Below, one piece after another: positions 46,494 through 55,711 of a stretch of DNA of 64,000 nucleotides; position 1 is the first letter of the stretch, and each line of letters opens with the position of its first letter. Source of the DNA: Palleronia aestuarii. Its GTDB lineage: Bacteria; Pseudomonadota; Alphaproteobacteria; Rhodobacterales; Rhodobacteraceae. The position numbers and the translations under genes were made by a program. Location: positions 124,001 to 188,000 of the forward strand of contig NZ_QKZL01000001.1 of assembly GCF_003253995.1 (NCBI RefSeq), given 5' to 3'. A model generated the notes under the pieces. The model made no database searches. It saw nothing but the letters and a program-made list of their open reading frames with translations, and was not told the origin of the DNA.

Positions 46494-47503
46494 TGCGCAA
46501 ATCCTACATCGCCATCGGTATCGCGGCCGTTGCCATCATCGGTCTCATGAGCTCAATCTTCATCGTGGACGAACGGGAAAAGGCGCTCGTCCTCCAGTTC
46601 GGGCAGATCAAGCGGGTCAAGGAGACGCCGGGCCTCGCCTTCAAGGTTCCGTTCATCCAGGACGTGGCGCGCTACGACGACCGGATCCTGTCGCTCGACA
46701 CCGATCCGATCGAGGTGACGCCGTCGGACGATCGCCGTCTTATCGTCGATGCCTTCGCGCGCTACCGGATCATGGACGTGGAGCAGTTCCGCCGTGCCGT
46801 GGGCGTGGGCGGCATCCGCTCCGCGGAGAGCCGTCTGGCGGCCATCCTCATCGCGCAGACCCGGGCCGTTCTGGGTTCCGACGGGGTGACCTCGAACACG
46901 ATCCTGTCGGAAGATCGTGCGAACCTGATGACGCGGATCCGCGATCAGGCGCGGCTCAGGGCGAACGCGCTCGGCGTGGAGATCATCGACGTCCGTCTGA
47001 AGCAGACGGCGTTGCCCGACCAGAACCTCGCCGCGACATTCGACCGGATGCGGGCCGAGCGTGAGCGGGAGGCGACGGACGAGCGGGCACGGGGCGAGGA
47101 AGCGGCGCAGCGCGTCCGCGCGCAGGCCGACCGGACCCGGGTCGAGCTTGTCTCCGAAGCGGAGCGGGAGGCGGAGATCGCCCGCGGTGAGGCGGATGCG
47201 GAGCGTAACAACATCTTCGCTAACGCCTTCGGTGCCGATCAGGAGTTCTTCCAGTTCTACCGGTCCCTCACCGCGTACGAGCGCTCGCTGCAGGGGAACA
47301 ATTCGATGCTGGTCCTGTCGCCAGACAGCGAGTTCTTCGACTACCTGAAATCGGATCAGTCGCGATCCGTCACGGCGTCGGAGGACAATGAAGCAGCCCG
47401 GCTGTCGAACGACGAACAGGCACGGGCGTCGGACGGGTCCGCGCAGACTGCGGCAAGCCAGGAACCGGACCAGACGGAGGCCGCCGCGTCCCCGACGAAT
47501 TGA
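46493..47503 (+). CDS. hflC: HflC, FtsH protease modulator subunit
   Basis: A 336-residue partner of HflK: N-terminal membrane helix (about 5-24) and SPFH domain beginning FIVDEREKALVLQFG, then a coiled coil (about 185-240) with many Arg/Glu heptads. The C-terminal 50 residues are polar and variable. The ATG at 46493 overlaps the hflK stop. The stop overlaps the DUF2065 start in the same TGATG manner. Confidence 0.95.
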   Translation: MRKSYIAIGIAAVAIIGLMSSIFIVDEREKALVLQFGQIKRVKETPGLAFKVPFIQDVARYDDRILSLDTDPIEVTPSDDRRLIVDAFARYRIMDVEQFRRAVGVGGIRSAESRLAAILIAQTRAVLGSDGVTSNTILSEDRANLMTRIRDQARLRANALGVEIIDVRLKQTALPDQNLAATFDRMRAEREREATDERARGEEAAQRVRAQADRTRVELVSEAEREAEIARGEADAERNNIFANAFGADQEFFQFYRSLTAYERSLQGNNSMLVLSPDSEFFDYLKSDQSRSVTASEDNEAARLSNDEQARASDGSAQTAASQEPDQTEAAASPTN

Positions 47504-47700
47504 TGTCCGTCGTCGTTCTCGCATTGGGTTTGGTTTTCTGCGTCGAGGGGCTGGTGCTTGCACTGGCCCCTTCGCGTATCGAGGACCTGCTGTCATTCCT
47601 GACGCGTCTGCCGCCCGAGACCCGTCGTCTTCTGGGGCTGACCGCGGTGGCGGTGGGTGCAGCGCTCGTCGCAGGCGCGCGGGCGTTGGGCACCTTGTAA
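47503..47700 (+). CDS. DUF2065 small membrane protein
   Basis: A 65-residue protein with two membrane helices (about 3-22 and 44-60) joined by a short loop LSFLTRLPPETRR, matching DUF2065. The gene is translationally coupled to hflC and precedes degP, an arrangement common in alphaproteobacteria. It probably belongs to membrane-protein quality control, by context only. Confidence 0.85.
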   Translation: MSVVVLALGLVFCVEGLVLALAPSRIEDLLSFLTRLPPETRRLLGLTAVAVGAALVAGARALGTL

Positions 47701-47871
47701 TCGTTGCATGGTTTTCACGGGCAATTGACGCAATGAAACGCTCCATCTGTTGCCAATTGGCTGCGATGGCACCAAGTTCGCATCGCGTGCGGCATCCGGA
47801 CTTGACTTATCTCCGGCCGGTCGACCGCACGGGAGAAAATCACACCGCTTAGAACCTTCAAGGAGAACAGC

Positions 47872-49338
47872 GTGACATCTCAAGCCCTTCCTATCCGACG
47901 GGTGCGGTCGAGCCTGCACCACTGGGTCACGGTGCTGGTCCTCGGGGCGGCGCTGGTTCTGGCGCAGACGGTCACGGCGCGCGCCACGCCCGAAACCTTC
48001 GCCCCCTTGGCCGAGAAGATCAGCGACTCGGTCGTCAACATCACCACCTCGACCACCGTAGCCGCGCGCTCCGGGCCCGCGCCCGTTGTACCCGAAGGCA
48101 GCCCATTCGAGGACTTCTTCCGCGATTTCATGGATCCCGAGGGCGAAGGCCCCGCTCCGCGCACGCCTCGCCAGAGCCAGGCCCTGGGCTCCGGCTTTGT
48201 GATCTCCGAAGACGGCTACATCGTGACGAACAACCACGTCATCGACGGGGCCGACGAGATCAGCATCGAGTTCTTCAACGGCGACGAACTTCCCGCCGAG
48301 GTAATCGGCACAGATCCGAAGACCGATATCGCGCTTCTCAAGGTGACGAGCAAGGCCCCCTTGAAGCCGGTGCCGTTCGGCGACAGCGATGCAGCGCAGG
48401 TCGGCGATTGGGTGATGGCCATGGGCAACCCGCTCGGTCAGGGCTTCTCGGTCTCTGCGGGCATCGTCTCCGCGCGCAACCGGGCGCTTTCGGGCACCTA
48501 CGACGATTACATCCAGACCGACGCCGCCATCAATCGCGGCAATTCCGGCGGTCCGCTTTTCAACATGGACGGCGAGGTCGTGGGCGTGAACACCGCGATC
48601 CTCTCGCCCAACGGCGGCTCTATCGGCATCGGCTTTGCGATGTCGTCGAACGTGGTGGCGAAGGTCGTGGACCAGCTCCGCGAATTCGGCGAAACGCGCC
48701 GCGGCTGGCTCGGCGTCCGCATCCAGGACGTGACGGATGACATCGCCGAAAGCATCGGACTTGCGGATGCGTCGGGTGCGCTCGTGACAGACGTTCCGGA
48801 GGGCCCCGCGCAGGAGGCCGGAATGGAATCGGGCGACGTCATCGTCTCTTTCAACGGTCAGGATGTGGGCGACACGCGGGAACTCGTTCGCCGCGTCGGC
48901 GATACCCAGGTCGGCACGACGGTCCCGGTGACGGTCTATCGCGACGGTTCGACCGAAGAGCTCGAGATCACGCTCGGTCGGCGCGAAGAGGCCGAGGCCG
49001 TTCCCGCATCCGCCAATCGCTCCGCCCCCGATGCGGTGCAGGAGGAAGAGCTTCTCGGAATCACCGTCACGCCGCTCAACGACGAGATGCGCGAGCAGCT
49101 CGGGCTTTCGGGCGGGACCGACGGGGTTGCCGTCACCGCCGTCGACGAAGGCAGCGAAGCGTTCGACAAGGGCATTCGTGCGGGCGACGTGATCACGGAG
49201 GCCGGACAGGACAAGATCGGTTCGGCCGCCGATCTCACCGACCGGATCGAGGCGGCAAAGGAGGCGGGACGGAAATCGCTCCTGCTGCTTGTCCGCCGCG
49301 ACGGCGAGCCCAGGTTCGTGGCACTCGGGATCGGCTGA
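47872..49338 (+). CDS. degP: Periplasmic Do-family serine protease (DegP/DegQ)
   Basis: A 488-residue envelope protease/chaperone. A signal peptide ends near TARATP (residue 39). The trypsin-like domain has the triad H122 (NNHVIDG), D152 (TDIALLKV) and S225 (NRGNSGGPLF). Two PDZ domains follow (about 265-360 and 385-480), with GWLGVRIQDV and LLGITVTPLND. The start is a GTG at 47872 with AAGGAG six bases upstream. The 171 bp upstream should hold a separate promoter, although I could not assign a stress sigma-factor box. Confidence 0.95.
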   Translation: MTSQALPIRRVRSSLHHWVTVLVLGAALVLAQTVTARATPETFAPLAEKISDSVVNITTSTTVAARSGPAPVVPEGSPFEDFFRDFMDPEGEGPAPRTPRQSQALGSGFVISEDGYIVTNNHVIDGADEISIEFFNGDELPAEVIGTDPKTDIALLKVTSKAPLKPVPFGDSDAAQVGDWVMAMGNPLGQGFSVSAGIVSARNRALSGTYDDYIQTDAAINRGNSGGPLFNMDGEVVGVNTAILSPNGGSIGIGFAMSSNVVAKVVDQLREFGETRRGWLGVRIQDVTDDIAESIGLADASGALVTDVPEGPAQEAGMESGDVIVSFNGQDVGDTRELVRRVGDTQVGTTVPVTVYRDGSTEELEITLGRREEAEAVPASANRSAPDAVQEEELLGITVTPLNDEMREQLGLSGGTDGVAVTAVDEGSEAFDKGIRAGDVITEAGQDKIGSAADLTDRIEAAKEAGRKSLLLLVRRDGEPRFVALGIG

Positions 49339-49342
49339 TCCC

Positions 49343-49361
49343 GACGCCGGGGGGCGTCTTT
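49343..49361 (+). terminator. Terminator of degP
   Basis: A six-base-pair GC stem (GACGCC / GGCGTC) with a GGGG loop followed by TTT, four bases after the degP stop. Confidence 0.65.
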
Positions 49362-49378
49362 CCCCGCCCCTCGCAAGG

Positions 49379-49411
49379 AAGCCGTCGCAGCCCCCTGCGG
49401 CGGCTTTCCCT
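49379..49411. terminator. Bidirectional hairpin between degP and the dnaE2 remnant
   Basis: A twelve-base-pair stem (AAGCCGTCGCAG / CTGCGGCGGCTT, one G-T pair) with a CCCC loop. It is flanked by GGA and TCC, giving short A/T-biased ends on both strands. It sits between two convergent genes. Confidence 0.65.
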
Positions 49412-49414
49412 ATT

Positions 49415-49792
49415 CTACGGGCCCGGTTCCGCGGGTGTCTCCTCGATCCGGAGAAGATCGTCGAGCATCCAGCCGATATCCTCGATCTCCTCCGCGATAA
49501 GATGCGTGACGCCGCCACCGCGTTGCATGCGGCCCGTGACGCGCAGGCAGCGCCCGGCGATCACCGCCCGGCGAAACCGCTCGTAGACCGTCTTCCAGAC
49601 GATGACGTTGCAGATGCCCGTCTCGTCCTCGAGCGTGAGAAAGATCGCCCCCTTCGCCGTTCCGGGTCGCTGCCGGATGAGGACGAGACCGGCCACGGCC
49701 ACCCGCGCGTTGTTCGGCGGGCGGTCGAGATCCCCCGCGGGAAGGCAGGCGGGAGGGCGTGGCCATGTGCTCGGACGAGGGGGGCTGGACAT
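49415..49792 (-). pseudogene. Stand-alone C-terminal OB domain of DnaE2 (error-prone polymerase), remnant or re-used gene
   Basis: The 125-residue reading frame matches the C-terminal end of DnaE2/ImuC: VAVAGLVLIRQRPGTAKGA, FLTLEDETG, then NVIVWKTVYERFRR, RVTGRMQR and THLIAEEIEDIG. This is the nucleic-acid-binding OB fold that ends the roughly 1,000-residue polymerase. The PHP, palm and fingers domains are absent; only 115 bp lie between it and the next gene. The frame is intact, with no stop or frameshift. Homology starts near residue 15. The ATG at 49792 lies immediately downstream of a LexA box, and a longer ATG at 49810 would place the box inside the gene. No ribosome site is seen for either. 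It could be a relic of an imuA-imuB-dnaE2 cassette or a functional small protein. Confidence 0.7.
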
Positions 49793-49793
49793 G

Positions 49794-49827
49794 GAACCAA
49801 TGTAGAACATCGGCCGCGTGCGGCCAA
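49794..49827 (-). promoter_or_regulatory. LexA-overlapped promoter of the DnaE2 OB fragment
   Basis: On the minus strand GTTC-TACATTG-GTTC (49794-49808) is an exact match to the alphaproteobacterial SOS box GTTC-N7-GTTC. It covers a candidate -10, TACATT (49799-49804), which lies 17 bp after a candidate -35, TTGGCC (49822-49827). A start site seven bases past the -10 falls on the ATG at 49792, so the transcript would be leaderless. Confidence 0.65.
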
Positions 49828-49846
49828 GCGGCACGAGGGGCGATGA

Positions 49847-50230
<384 letters not shown>

Positions 50231-50254
50231 TACTGCCGTGGAGGGCTCGACGGT

Positions 50255-51523
50255 CTAGCCGGCAAGCGCCCGCCAGCCGATATCGCGTCGGTAGATGCCG
50301 TCGGGCCAGTCGATCGCCGCACAGATCGCGTAGGCGCGCGCCTGCGCCTCGCGCAGATCGGGGCCGCGTGCCGTCACGGTGAGGACCCGTCCGCCCGACG
50401 CGATCAGCTTGCCGTCTGCGAGCGCGGTCCCGGCATGGAACACCATCTGCGACGAACTCGCCTCGAACGCATCGAGCCCGCGGATCTCCGTCCCCTTGTC
50501 GTAGAGCCCCGGATAGCCTCGGGCGGCCATTACGACCGTCAGCGCGTGATCGTCGGCCCATTGCGCGCGGACATCGCCAAGCCGGCCTTCGGCGCAGGCC
50601 TCCATGAGATCGAGCGCCTGAGCGCCGAGCCGCATCATCAGGACCTGGCATTCCGGATCGCCGAATCGGGCGTTGAACTCCACAAGCCGCGGCGCGCCGT
50701 CCTCGATCATCAGGCCCGCATAGAGCACCCCGCGATAGGGTGTGCCGCGGCGGACCATCTCCGCCATGCAGGGCCGCACGATCTCGTCGAGCGCGCGCGC
50801 CGTCACCGCCGCGTCCATGATCGGCGCGGGCGAATAGGCGCCCATCCCGCCCGTGTTCGGGCCCGTATCCCCTTCGCCGAGGCGCTTGTGGTCCTGCGCC
50901 GTGCCGATGGGAAGCACATCTTCCCCGTCGACGAGGACGAAGAACGACGCTTCCTCGCCGGTCATGAATTCCTCGATGACGACGGAGGCGCCGGCCGCGC
51001 CGTAATGCCCGTCGAGCATGTCGCGGAGCGCCCCTTCGGCCGCCTCGAAACTTTCGGCGACGACGACCCCCTTGCCGGCCGCGAGGCCATCCGCCTTTAC
51101 GACGACGGGCAGGGCACAGCCCGCGAGATGGTCGAGCGCCGCCTCGAGATCGTCGAACCGCGCCCAGGCGGCGGTGGGAGCGCCCGTGGCCGTGCAAAGC
51201 TCCTTGGTGAAGGTCTTCGACGTCTCGATCATCGCAGCCGCGCGATCCGGGCCGAGGACGAGGATCCCCGCGGCGCGCAGCACGTCGGCCACGCCCGCGT
51301 CGAGCGGCGCCTCCGGCCCGATGATCACGAAGTCGATCGCGTTGTCCTCGGAGAAGGCCGCCACCGCGGCCCCGTCGCAGATATCGAGGCGCGCGGTCTC
51401 GGCGATCCCGGCGATCCCGACATTGCCGGGGGCGACGATCAGGCGGTCGCATTTGGGGTTCTGCAAGACGGCCCAGGCCAGCGCATGTTCACGCCCGCCA
51501 CCGCCGAGAATGAGGATGTTCAT
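50255..51523 (-). CDS. purD: Phosphoribosylamine-glycine ligase
   Basis: A 422-residue ATP-grasp enzyme of purine synthesis that joins glycine to phosphoribosylamine. Motifs: ILILGGGGREHALAW at the start, KADGLAAGKGVVVA (ATP-binding) near 140, GPNTGGMGAYSPAP, and FNARFGDPE for metal binding. The start is the ATG at 51523. It is divergent from xseA with 104 bp between. Confidence 0.97.
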   Translation of the reverse strand: MNILILGGGGREHALAWAVLQNPKCDRLIVAPGNVGIAGIAETARLDICDGAAVAAFSEDNAIDFVIIGPEAPLDAGVADVLRAAGILVLGPDRAAAMIETSKTFTKELCTATGAPTAAWARFDDLEAALDHLAGCALPVVVKADGLAAGKGVVVAESFEAAEGALRDMLDGHYGAAGASVVIEEFMTGEEASFFVLVDGEDVLPIGTAQDHKRLGEGDTGPNTGGMGAYSPAPIMDAAVTARALDEIVRPCMAEMVRRGTPYRGVLYAGLMIEDGAPRLVEFNARFGDPECQVLMMRLGAQALDLMEACAEGRLGDVRAQWADDHALTVVMAARGYPGLYDKGTEIRGLDAFEASSSQMVFHAGTALADGKLIASGGRVLTVTARGPDLREAQARAYAICAAIDWPDGIYRRDIGWRALAG

Positions 51524-51627
51524 GGGGCCTCTTTCGCTTCGCTCCTCGGCTGATAGCCAGCACGTCGCCCGATTCCAAGCCGCCGGGGACGCTTTCGTCC
51601 GGCGACGGAGCGGGATAGGCTTGCGCC

Positions 51628-53175
51628 ATGGACCTGATCGACGATCCCGCTCCGGGCGGCAATGCGCATGAATACACCGTGACCGAGATCTCGGGGGCGG
51701 TGAAACGGGTGATCGAGGGCGAGTTCGGCCGCGTCCGCGTCCGGGGCGAGGTGGGCCGCGTCTTCGCGGCACGCTCGGGCCATCTCTATTTCGACATCAA
51801 GGACGACCGGAACGTCCTGGCCTCCGTCACCTGGAAGGGTCAGGTGCCGGGTCTCACCGCGCGCCCCGAGGAGGGGATGGAGGTCGTTGCCACCGGAAAG
51901 CTCACCACCTTCGGCAGCCAGTCGAAATACCAGCTCACCGTGGACGACCTCCGGCCCGCCGGCGTCGGCGCGCTCATGGCGATGCTGGAGAAGCGCAAGA
52001 AGGCGCTGGAGGCGGAGGGCCTCTTCGCGGCGGAACGCAAGCGCCCGCTTCCGTACCTGCCGGAGGTGATCGGGGTCGTAACCTCGCCCTCCGGCGCCGT
52101 CATCCGCGACATCCTCCATCGCTTGCGCGAGCGCTTCCCGCGGCAAGTGATCGTCTGGCCCGTGGCGGTGCAGGGACGCGATTGCGCACCGCAGGTCGCC
52201 CGCGCCATCGAGGGGTTCAACGCGCTCGTCCCCGGCGGTCCGGTCCCGCGGCCCGACCTCCTGATCGTGGCGCGCGGCGGCGGCTCGATCGAGGATCTCT
52301 GGGGGTTCAACGAGGAGGTGGTGGCCCGGGCGGCCGCGGCCTCCGCCATCCCGTTGATCTCGGCCGTGGGACACGAGACAGACACGACGCTCATTGATTA
52401 CGTCTCCGACAGGCGCGCGCCCACACCCACCGCCGCGGCGGAGCTTGCCGTGCCCGTGCGACTGGAGCTTGCCGCCTGGCTCGACGGGCAGGGGGCGCAT
52501 CTTTCGCGCGCGCTTGGACAGGCGGTGACGGGCCGACGCCAGCGCCTGGGCGATCTGTCCCGCGCGCTGCCCCGGCCGGAGACATTGACCGCGCAGGCGC
52601 GCCAACGGCTCGATTATGCGAGCCTCCGGCTTCCCGCGGCACTCGGCGCGACCGTCGAGCTGCGCCGGGCGCGGCTCGACCGGGTTGCGGCGCAGGTCCG
52701 CCCCATCGCTCTCCTGCGGCGGATCGAAGCCGGTCGCGCCGCCGCCGACGGTCTCTCCGCACGTCTCGGCCCCGCGCTCGGCCGCCTGGTGCGCGATCGC
52801 GGCCGCGCTCTGGTACGGCTCGCCGACAGGGTGGCGCCACAACCCATCCGCCGGTCGTTGCGGTCGGAGGGCGAGCGGCTTGCGGGCCTTGCCGCCGGGC
52901 TCGATCGCGCCTGGGCGCTCCGGCGCGACCGGCTCCGCGCGCGGCTCGAGACGCTCGAGGGGTTGCACCGGACGCTCGGCTACGAGGCGACGCTCGCGCG
53001 CGGCTACGCGGTCGTCCGGAGCGAAGCAGGGCCCGTCACCACCCGGAAGGCGGCCGCGCGGGCAGGCGCGCTCGAAATAGAATTCCAGGACGGACGGCTC
53101 GCGGTGGAGCGTCGGGCGAAGGCCGCGCACCCGAAGCCGAAGGACACGCCGCCCGAACAGGGAACGCTCCTCTGA
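51628..53175 (+). CDS. xseA: Exodeoxyribonuclease VII large subunit
   Basis: A 515-residue subunit of the single-strand-specific exonuclease. The N-terminal OB domain (about 10-110) contains GRVFAARSGHLYFDIKD; the catalytic core has VITSPSGAVIRDIL-like sequence (VVTSPSGAVIRDILHR), ARGGGSIEDLWGFNEE, and SAVGHETDTTLIDYVSDRRAPTPT. A long helical region (about 285-460) forms the extended coiled coil. Small subunit xseB is not in the window. Confidence 0.96.
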   Translation: MDLIDDPAPGGNAHEYTVTEISGAVKRVIEGEFGRVRVRGEVGRVFAARSGHLYFDIKDDRNVLASVTWKGQVPGLTARPEEGMEVVATGKLTTFGSQSKYQLTVDDLRPAGVGALMAMLEKRKKALEAEGLFAAERKRPLPYLPEVIGVVTSPSGAVIRDILHRLRERFPRQVIVWPVAVQGRDCAPQVARAIEGFNALVPGGPVPRPDLLIVARGGGSIEDLWGFNEEVVARAAAASAIPLISAVGHETDTTLIDYVSDRRAPTPTAAAELAVPVRLELAAWLDGQGAHLSRALGQAVTGRRQRLGDLSRALPRPETLTAQARQRLDYASLRLPAALGATVELRRARLDRVAAQVRPIALLRRIEAGRAAADGLSARLGPALGRLVRDRGRALVRLADRVAPQPIRRSLRSEGERLAGLAAGLDRAWALRRDRLRARLETLEGLHRTLGYEATLARGYAVVRSEAGPVTTRKAAARAGALEIEFQDGRLAVERRAKAAHPKPKDTPPEQGTLL

Positions 53176-53220
53176 CCGTAGGGCGGGGTCCGGACCCGTC
53201 TTTGTCCGCGGGATAGGGCG

Positions 53221-53871
53221 ATGGACTGGACCGCACAGATCGACGGGTATTGCGAACGGATGGGGCCGGGCCTCTGGGCGGAGCCGGTGAACGCGGTAAC
53301 CAACCTCGCTTTCCTCGTCGTCGCGATCTGGCTCTGGCCCGCGAGCCGGGGGATCGAGCGCGTGCTCTGCCTCGTGCTTGGCGTCATCGGCATCGGCTCG
53401 GGGCTTTTCCACACGTTCGCAACGGGATGGGCCGCCCTCCTCGACGTCGTGCCGATCGCGCTCTTCGTCGTGATCTATATTTACGCGGCGAACCGGCATC
53501 TCGCGCGCCTCGCCCTACCGTGGGCCATCGTCGCGACGGCGGCGGGGTTCTTGCTGCTGATCCTCGGCGGGGCAGTCTTCGGGCGCGTGCCCGGCTTCGC
53601 GATCTCCGCTTCCTACTGGCCGATCCCGGTCCTGATCCTCGCCTATGTGGGATTTCTCGGATCGCGGAACGCCGCGCTCGGTCGCGATCTCGCGTTCGGG
53701 GCGGGGATGCTCGCGCTTTCGATCACCCTGCGGTCCCTCGACGAGGCGCTTTGCACGACGATTCCGATGGGGACGCATTTCGCCTGGCATCTCCTGAACG
53801 CGGCAATGCTGGGCTTCATGATCGCGTTCCTGAAACGCCACCGGCTTGAACCGGCCCTGCCGGAGCGATAA
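53221..53871 (+). CDS. Ceramidase-like seven-helix membrane protein
   Basis: A 216-residue membrane protein of the alkaline ceramidase (CREST) superfamily. About seven hydrophobic segments are seen. Likely zinc-site residues are H64 in GLFHTFATGW, D75 in LLDVVPI, and H186 and H190 in GTHFAWHLLNA; these are the conserved positions of the family. The bacterial substrate is unknown. It begins 45 bp after xseA and ends 31 bp before gatC, so it could share transcripts with either. Confidence 0.87.
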   Translation: MDWTAQIDGYCERMGPGLWAEPVNAVTNLAFLVVAIWLWPASRGIERVLCLVLGVIGIGSGLFHTFATGWAALLDVVPIALFVVIYIYAANRHLARLALPWAIVATAAGFLLLILGGAVFGRVPGFAISASYWPIPVLILAYVGFLGSRNAALGRDLAFGAGMLALSITLRSLDEALCTTIPMGTHFAWHLLNAAMLGFMIAFLKRHRLEPALPER

Positions 53872-53902
53872 AGCGCTTCCGGACGCAGCGAGGGAAGGCA
53901 CC

Positions 53903-54190
53903 ATGTCGATCGACACGAACACCGCCGCGCGCATCGCGCGGCTCGCGCGCATCCGCGTGGAGGAGCGCGACCTGCCCGGCCTCGCCGAAGAATTCAACAC
54001 CATCCTGGGCTTCGTCGAGCAATTGGGCGAGGTCGATGTGGAGGGCATCGAGCCGATGGTGAGCGTCACCCCGCAGCGGTTGAAGCGGCGCGAAGACGTT
54101 GTCACGGATGGCGGGCAGCAGAAGGCGGTTCTCGCGAACGCGCCCGACGCACGCGAGGGCTTCTTCGCCGTGCCGAAGGTGGTCGAATGA
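53903..54190 (+). CDS. gatC: Asp/Glu-tRNA amidotransferase subunit C
   Basis: A 95-residue subunit stabilising GatA and GatB. It begins [19 protein letters not shown] and contains [22 protein letters not shown], typical of GatC, and ends FFAVPKVVE. The start is the ATG at 53903, with GGGAAGG upstream. The stop overlaps the gatA start by four bases. Confidence 0.95.
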   Translation: MSIDTNTAARIARLARIRVEERDLPGLAEEFNTILGFVEQLGEVDVEGIEPMVSVTPQRLKRREDVVTDGGQQKAVLANAPDAREGFFAVPKVVE

Positions 54191-55677
54191 GCGGCGCGCC
54201 CAACACCCTGACCATCGCCGCCGCGCGCGATGCGCTGCGCAAAGGCGAACTCGCCGCGACGGAGCTGACCGAGGCTTGCCTCGGCGCGATCGAGGGCGCG
54301 TCGGCGCTCAACGCCTTCGTCCACCACACCCCCGATCTTGCCCGCGCGCAGGCGGAGGCGGCGGATGCGCGGCTCAAGTCCGGCGACGCGCCCGACCTCT
54401 GCGGCATCCCGCTGGGCATCAAGGATCTCTTCTGCACGAAGGGCGTGGCGAGCCAGGCGGCGAGCCGTATCCTCGAGGGTTTCCAGCCCGAATATGAATC
54501 CACGGTGACGCGCCAGCTTTGGGAGCAGGGCGCGGTCATGCTCGGCAAGCTCAACATGGACGAGTTCGCCATGGGCTCGTCGAACGAGACCTCGACCTAT
54601 GGCGGCGCGGTCAATCCGTGGCGGCGTGCGGATGACGAGACCGCGCTGACCCCTGGCGGCTCCTCGGGCGGCTCGGCCGCCGCGGTGGCCGCCGATCTCT
54701 GCCTTGCGGCGACGGGCACCGATACGGGCGGCTCGATCCGCCAGCCCGCGGCCTTCACCGGGATCACCGGCCTCAAGCCCACCTACGGGCGCTGCTCGCG
54801 CTGGGGGATCATTGCCTTCGCCTCCTCGCTCGACCAGGCGGGACCGATGACGCGCGACGTGCGCGATGCGGCAATCCTGCTCGGGGCGATGGCCGGGCAC
54901 GATCCGATGGACAGCACCTCGGTCGATCTGCCCGTACCGGATTTCGAGGCCGCGCTGACCGGCGACATCCGCGGCAAGACGATCGGCATCCCGCGCGAGT
55001 ACCGCATGGAGGGGATGCCCGACGAGATCGACGCGCTCTGGTCTGACGGGCGCCGGATGCTCGAGGAAGCGGGGGCGAAGATCGTCGACGTCTCGCTGCC
55101 GCATACAAGCTACGCGCTGCCCACCTACTACGTCATCGCGCCCGCCGAGGCCTCGTCCAACCTCGCGCGCTACGACGGCGTGCGGTTCGGCCACCGCGCG
55201 CGGCTCGACCAGGGCGACGGCGTGACGGAGATGTACGAGAAGACCCGCGCCGAAGGGTTCGGCCCCGAGGTCCGCCGCCGCATCATGGTCGGCACGTACG
55301 TCCTCTCTGCCGGGTTCTACGACGCCTACTACAATCGTGCGCGCAAGGTCCGGACCCTCATCAAGCGCGATTTCGACGACGCCTTCGCCGCCGGCGTCGA
55401 TGCGATCCTGACCCCCGCGACGCCGTCCGCGGCCTTCGGGCTCGGCGAGATGGCGAAGGCCGACCCAGTCGCGATGTATCTCAACGACGTCTTCACGGTC
55501 ACGGTGAACCTCGCCGGTCTGCCGGGGATCAGTGTGCCCGCGGGCCGCGACAAGCAAGGGCTGCCGCTCGGGCTGCAGCTCATCGGGCGGCCCTTCGAGG
55601 AGGGCGACCTTCTCAACGTCGCAGGCGTCCTCGAGCGGTCGGCGGGCTTTGTGGAAAAACCCGCGCGGTGGTGGTAG
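54187..55677 (+). CDS. gatA: Asp/Glu-tRNA amidotransferase subunit A
   Basis: A 496-residue amidase subunit that releases ammonia from glutamine for transamidation of Glu-tRNA(Gln) or Asp-tRNA(Asn). The Ser-cis-Ser-Lys triad is K79 ([10 protein letters not shown]), S159 (PGGSSGGSA) and S183 ([10 protein letters not shown]). Presence of GatCA together with a glutamate-tRNA ligase elsewhere in the window fits the indirect Gln-tRNA route. gatB is not in the window. Confidence 0.97.
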   Translation: MSGAPNTLTIAAARDALRKGELAATELTEACLGAIEGASALNAFVHHTPDLARAQAEAADARLKSGDAPDLCGIPLGIKDLFCTKGVASQAASRILEGFQPEYESTVTRQLWEQGAVMLGKLNMDEFAMGSSNETSTYGGAVNPWRRADDETALTPGGSSGGSAAAVAADLCLAATGTDTGGSIRQPAAFTGITGLKPTYGRCSRWGIIAFASSLDQAGPMTRDVRDAAILLGAMAGHDPMDSTSVDLPVPDFEAALTGDIRGKTIGIPREYRMEGMPDEIDALWSDGRRMLEEAGAKIVDVSLPHTSYALPTYYVIAPAEASSNLARYDGVRFGHRARLDQGDGVTEMYEKTRAEGFGPEVRRRIMVGTYVLSAGFYDAYYNRARKVRTLIKRDFDDAFAAGVDAILTPATPSAAFGLGEMAKADPVAMYLNDVFTVTVNLAGLPGISVPAGRDKQGLPLGLQLIGRPFEEGDLLNVAGVLERSAGFVEKPARWW

Positions 55678-55711
55678 GCTCGCGGTCAGCCCCGTCCGGA
55701 GGGCCGAGAGG

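Noticed and set aside
47701-47871. Possible heat-shock (RpoH) promoter before degP around CTTGACTTATC
   Set aside because: A -35-like CTTGAC is present but I find no matching -10 at the right distance.
51575-51602. Hairpin CGCCGGGGACG/CGTCCGGCG between purD and xseA
   Set aside because: It has a bulge and lies between two divergent starts, where a terminator makes no sense; probably chance in GC-rich DNA.
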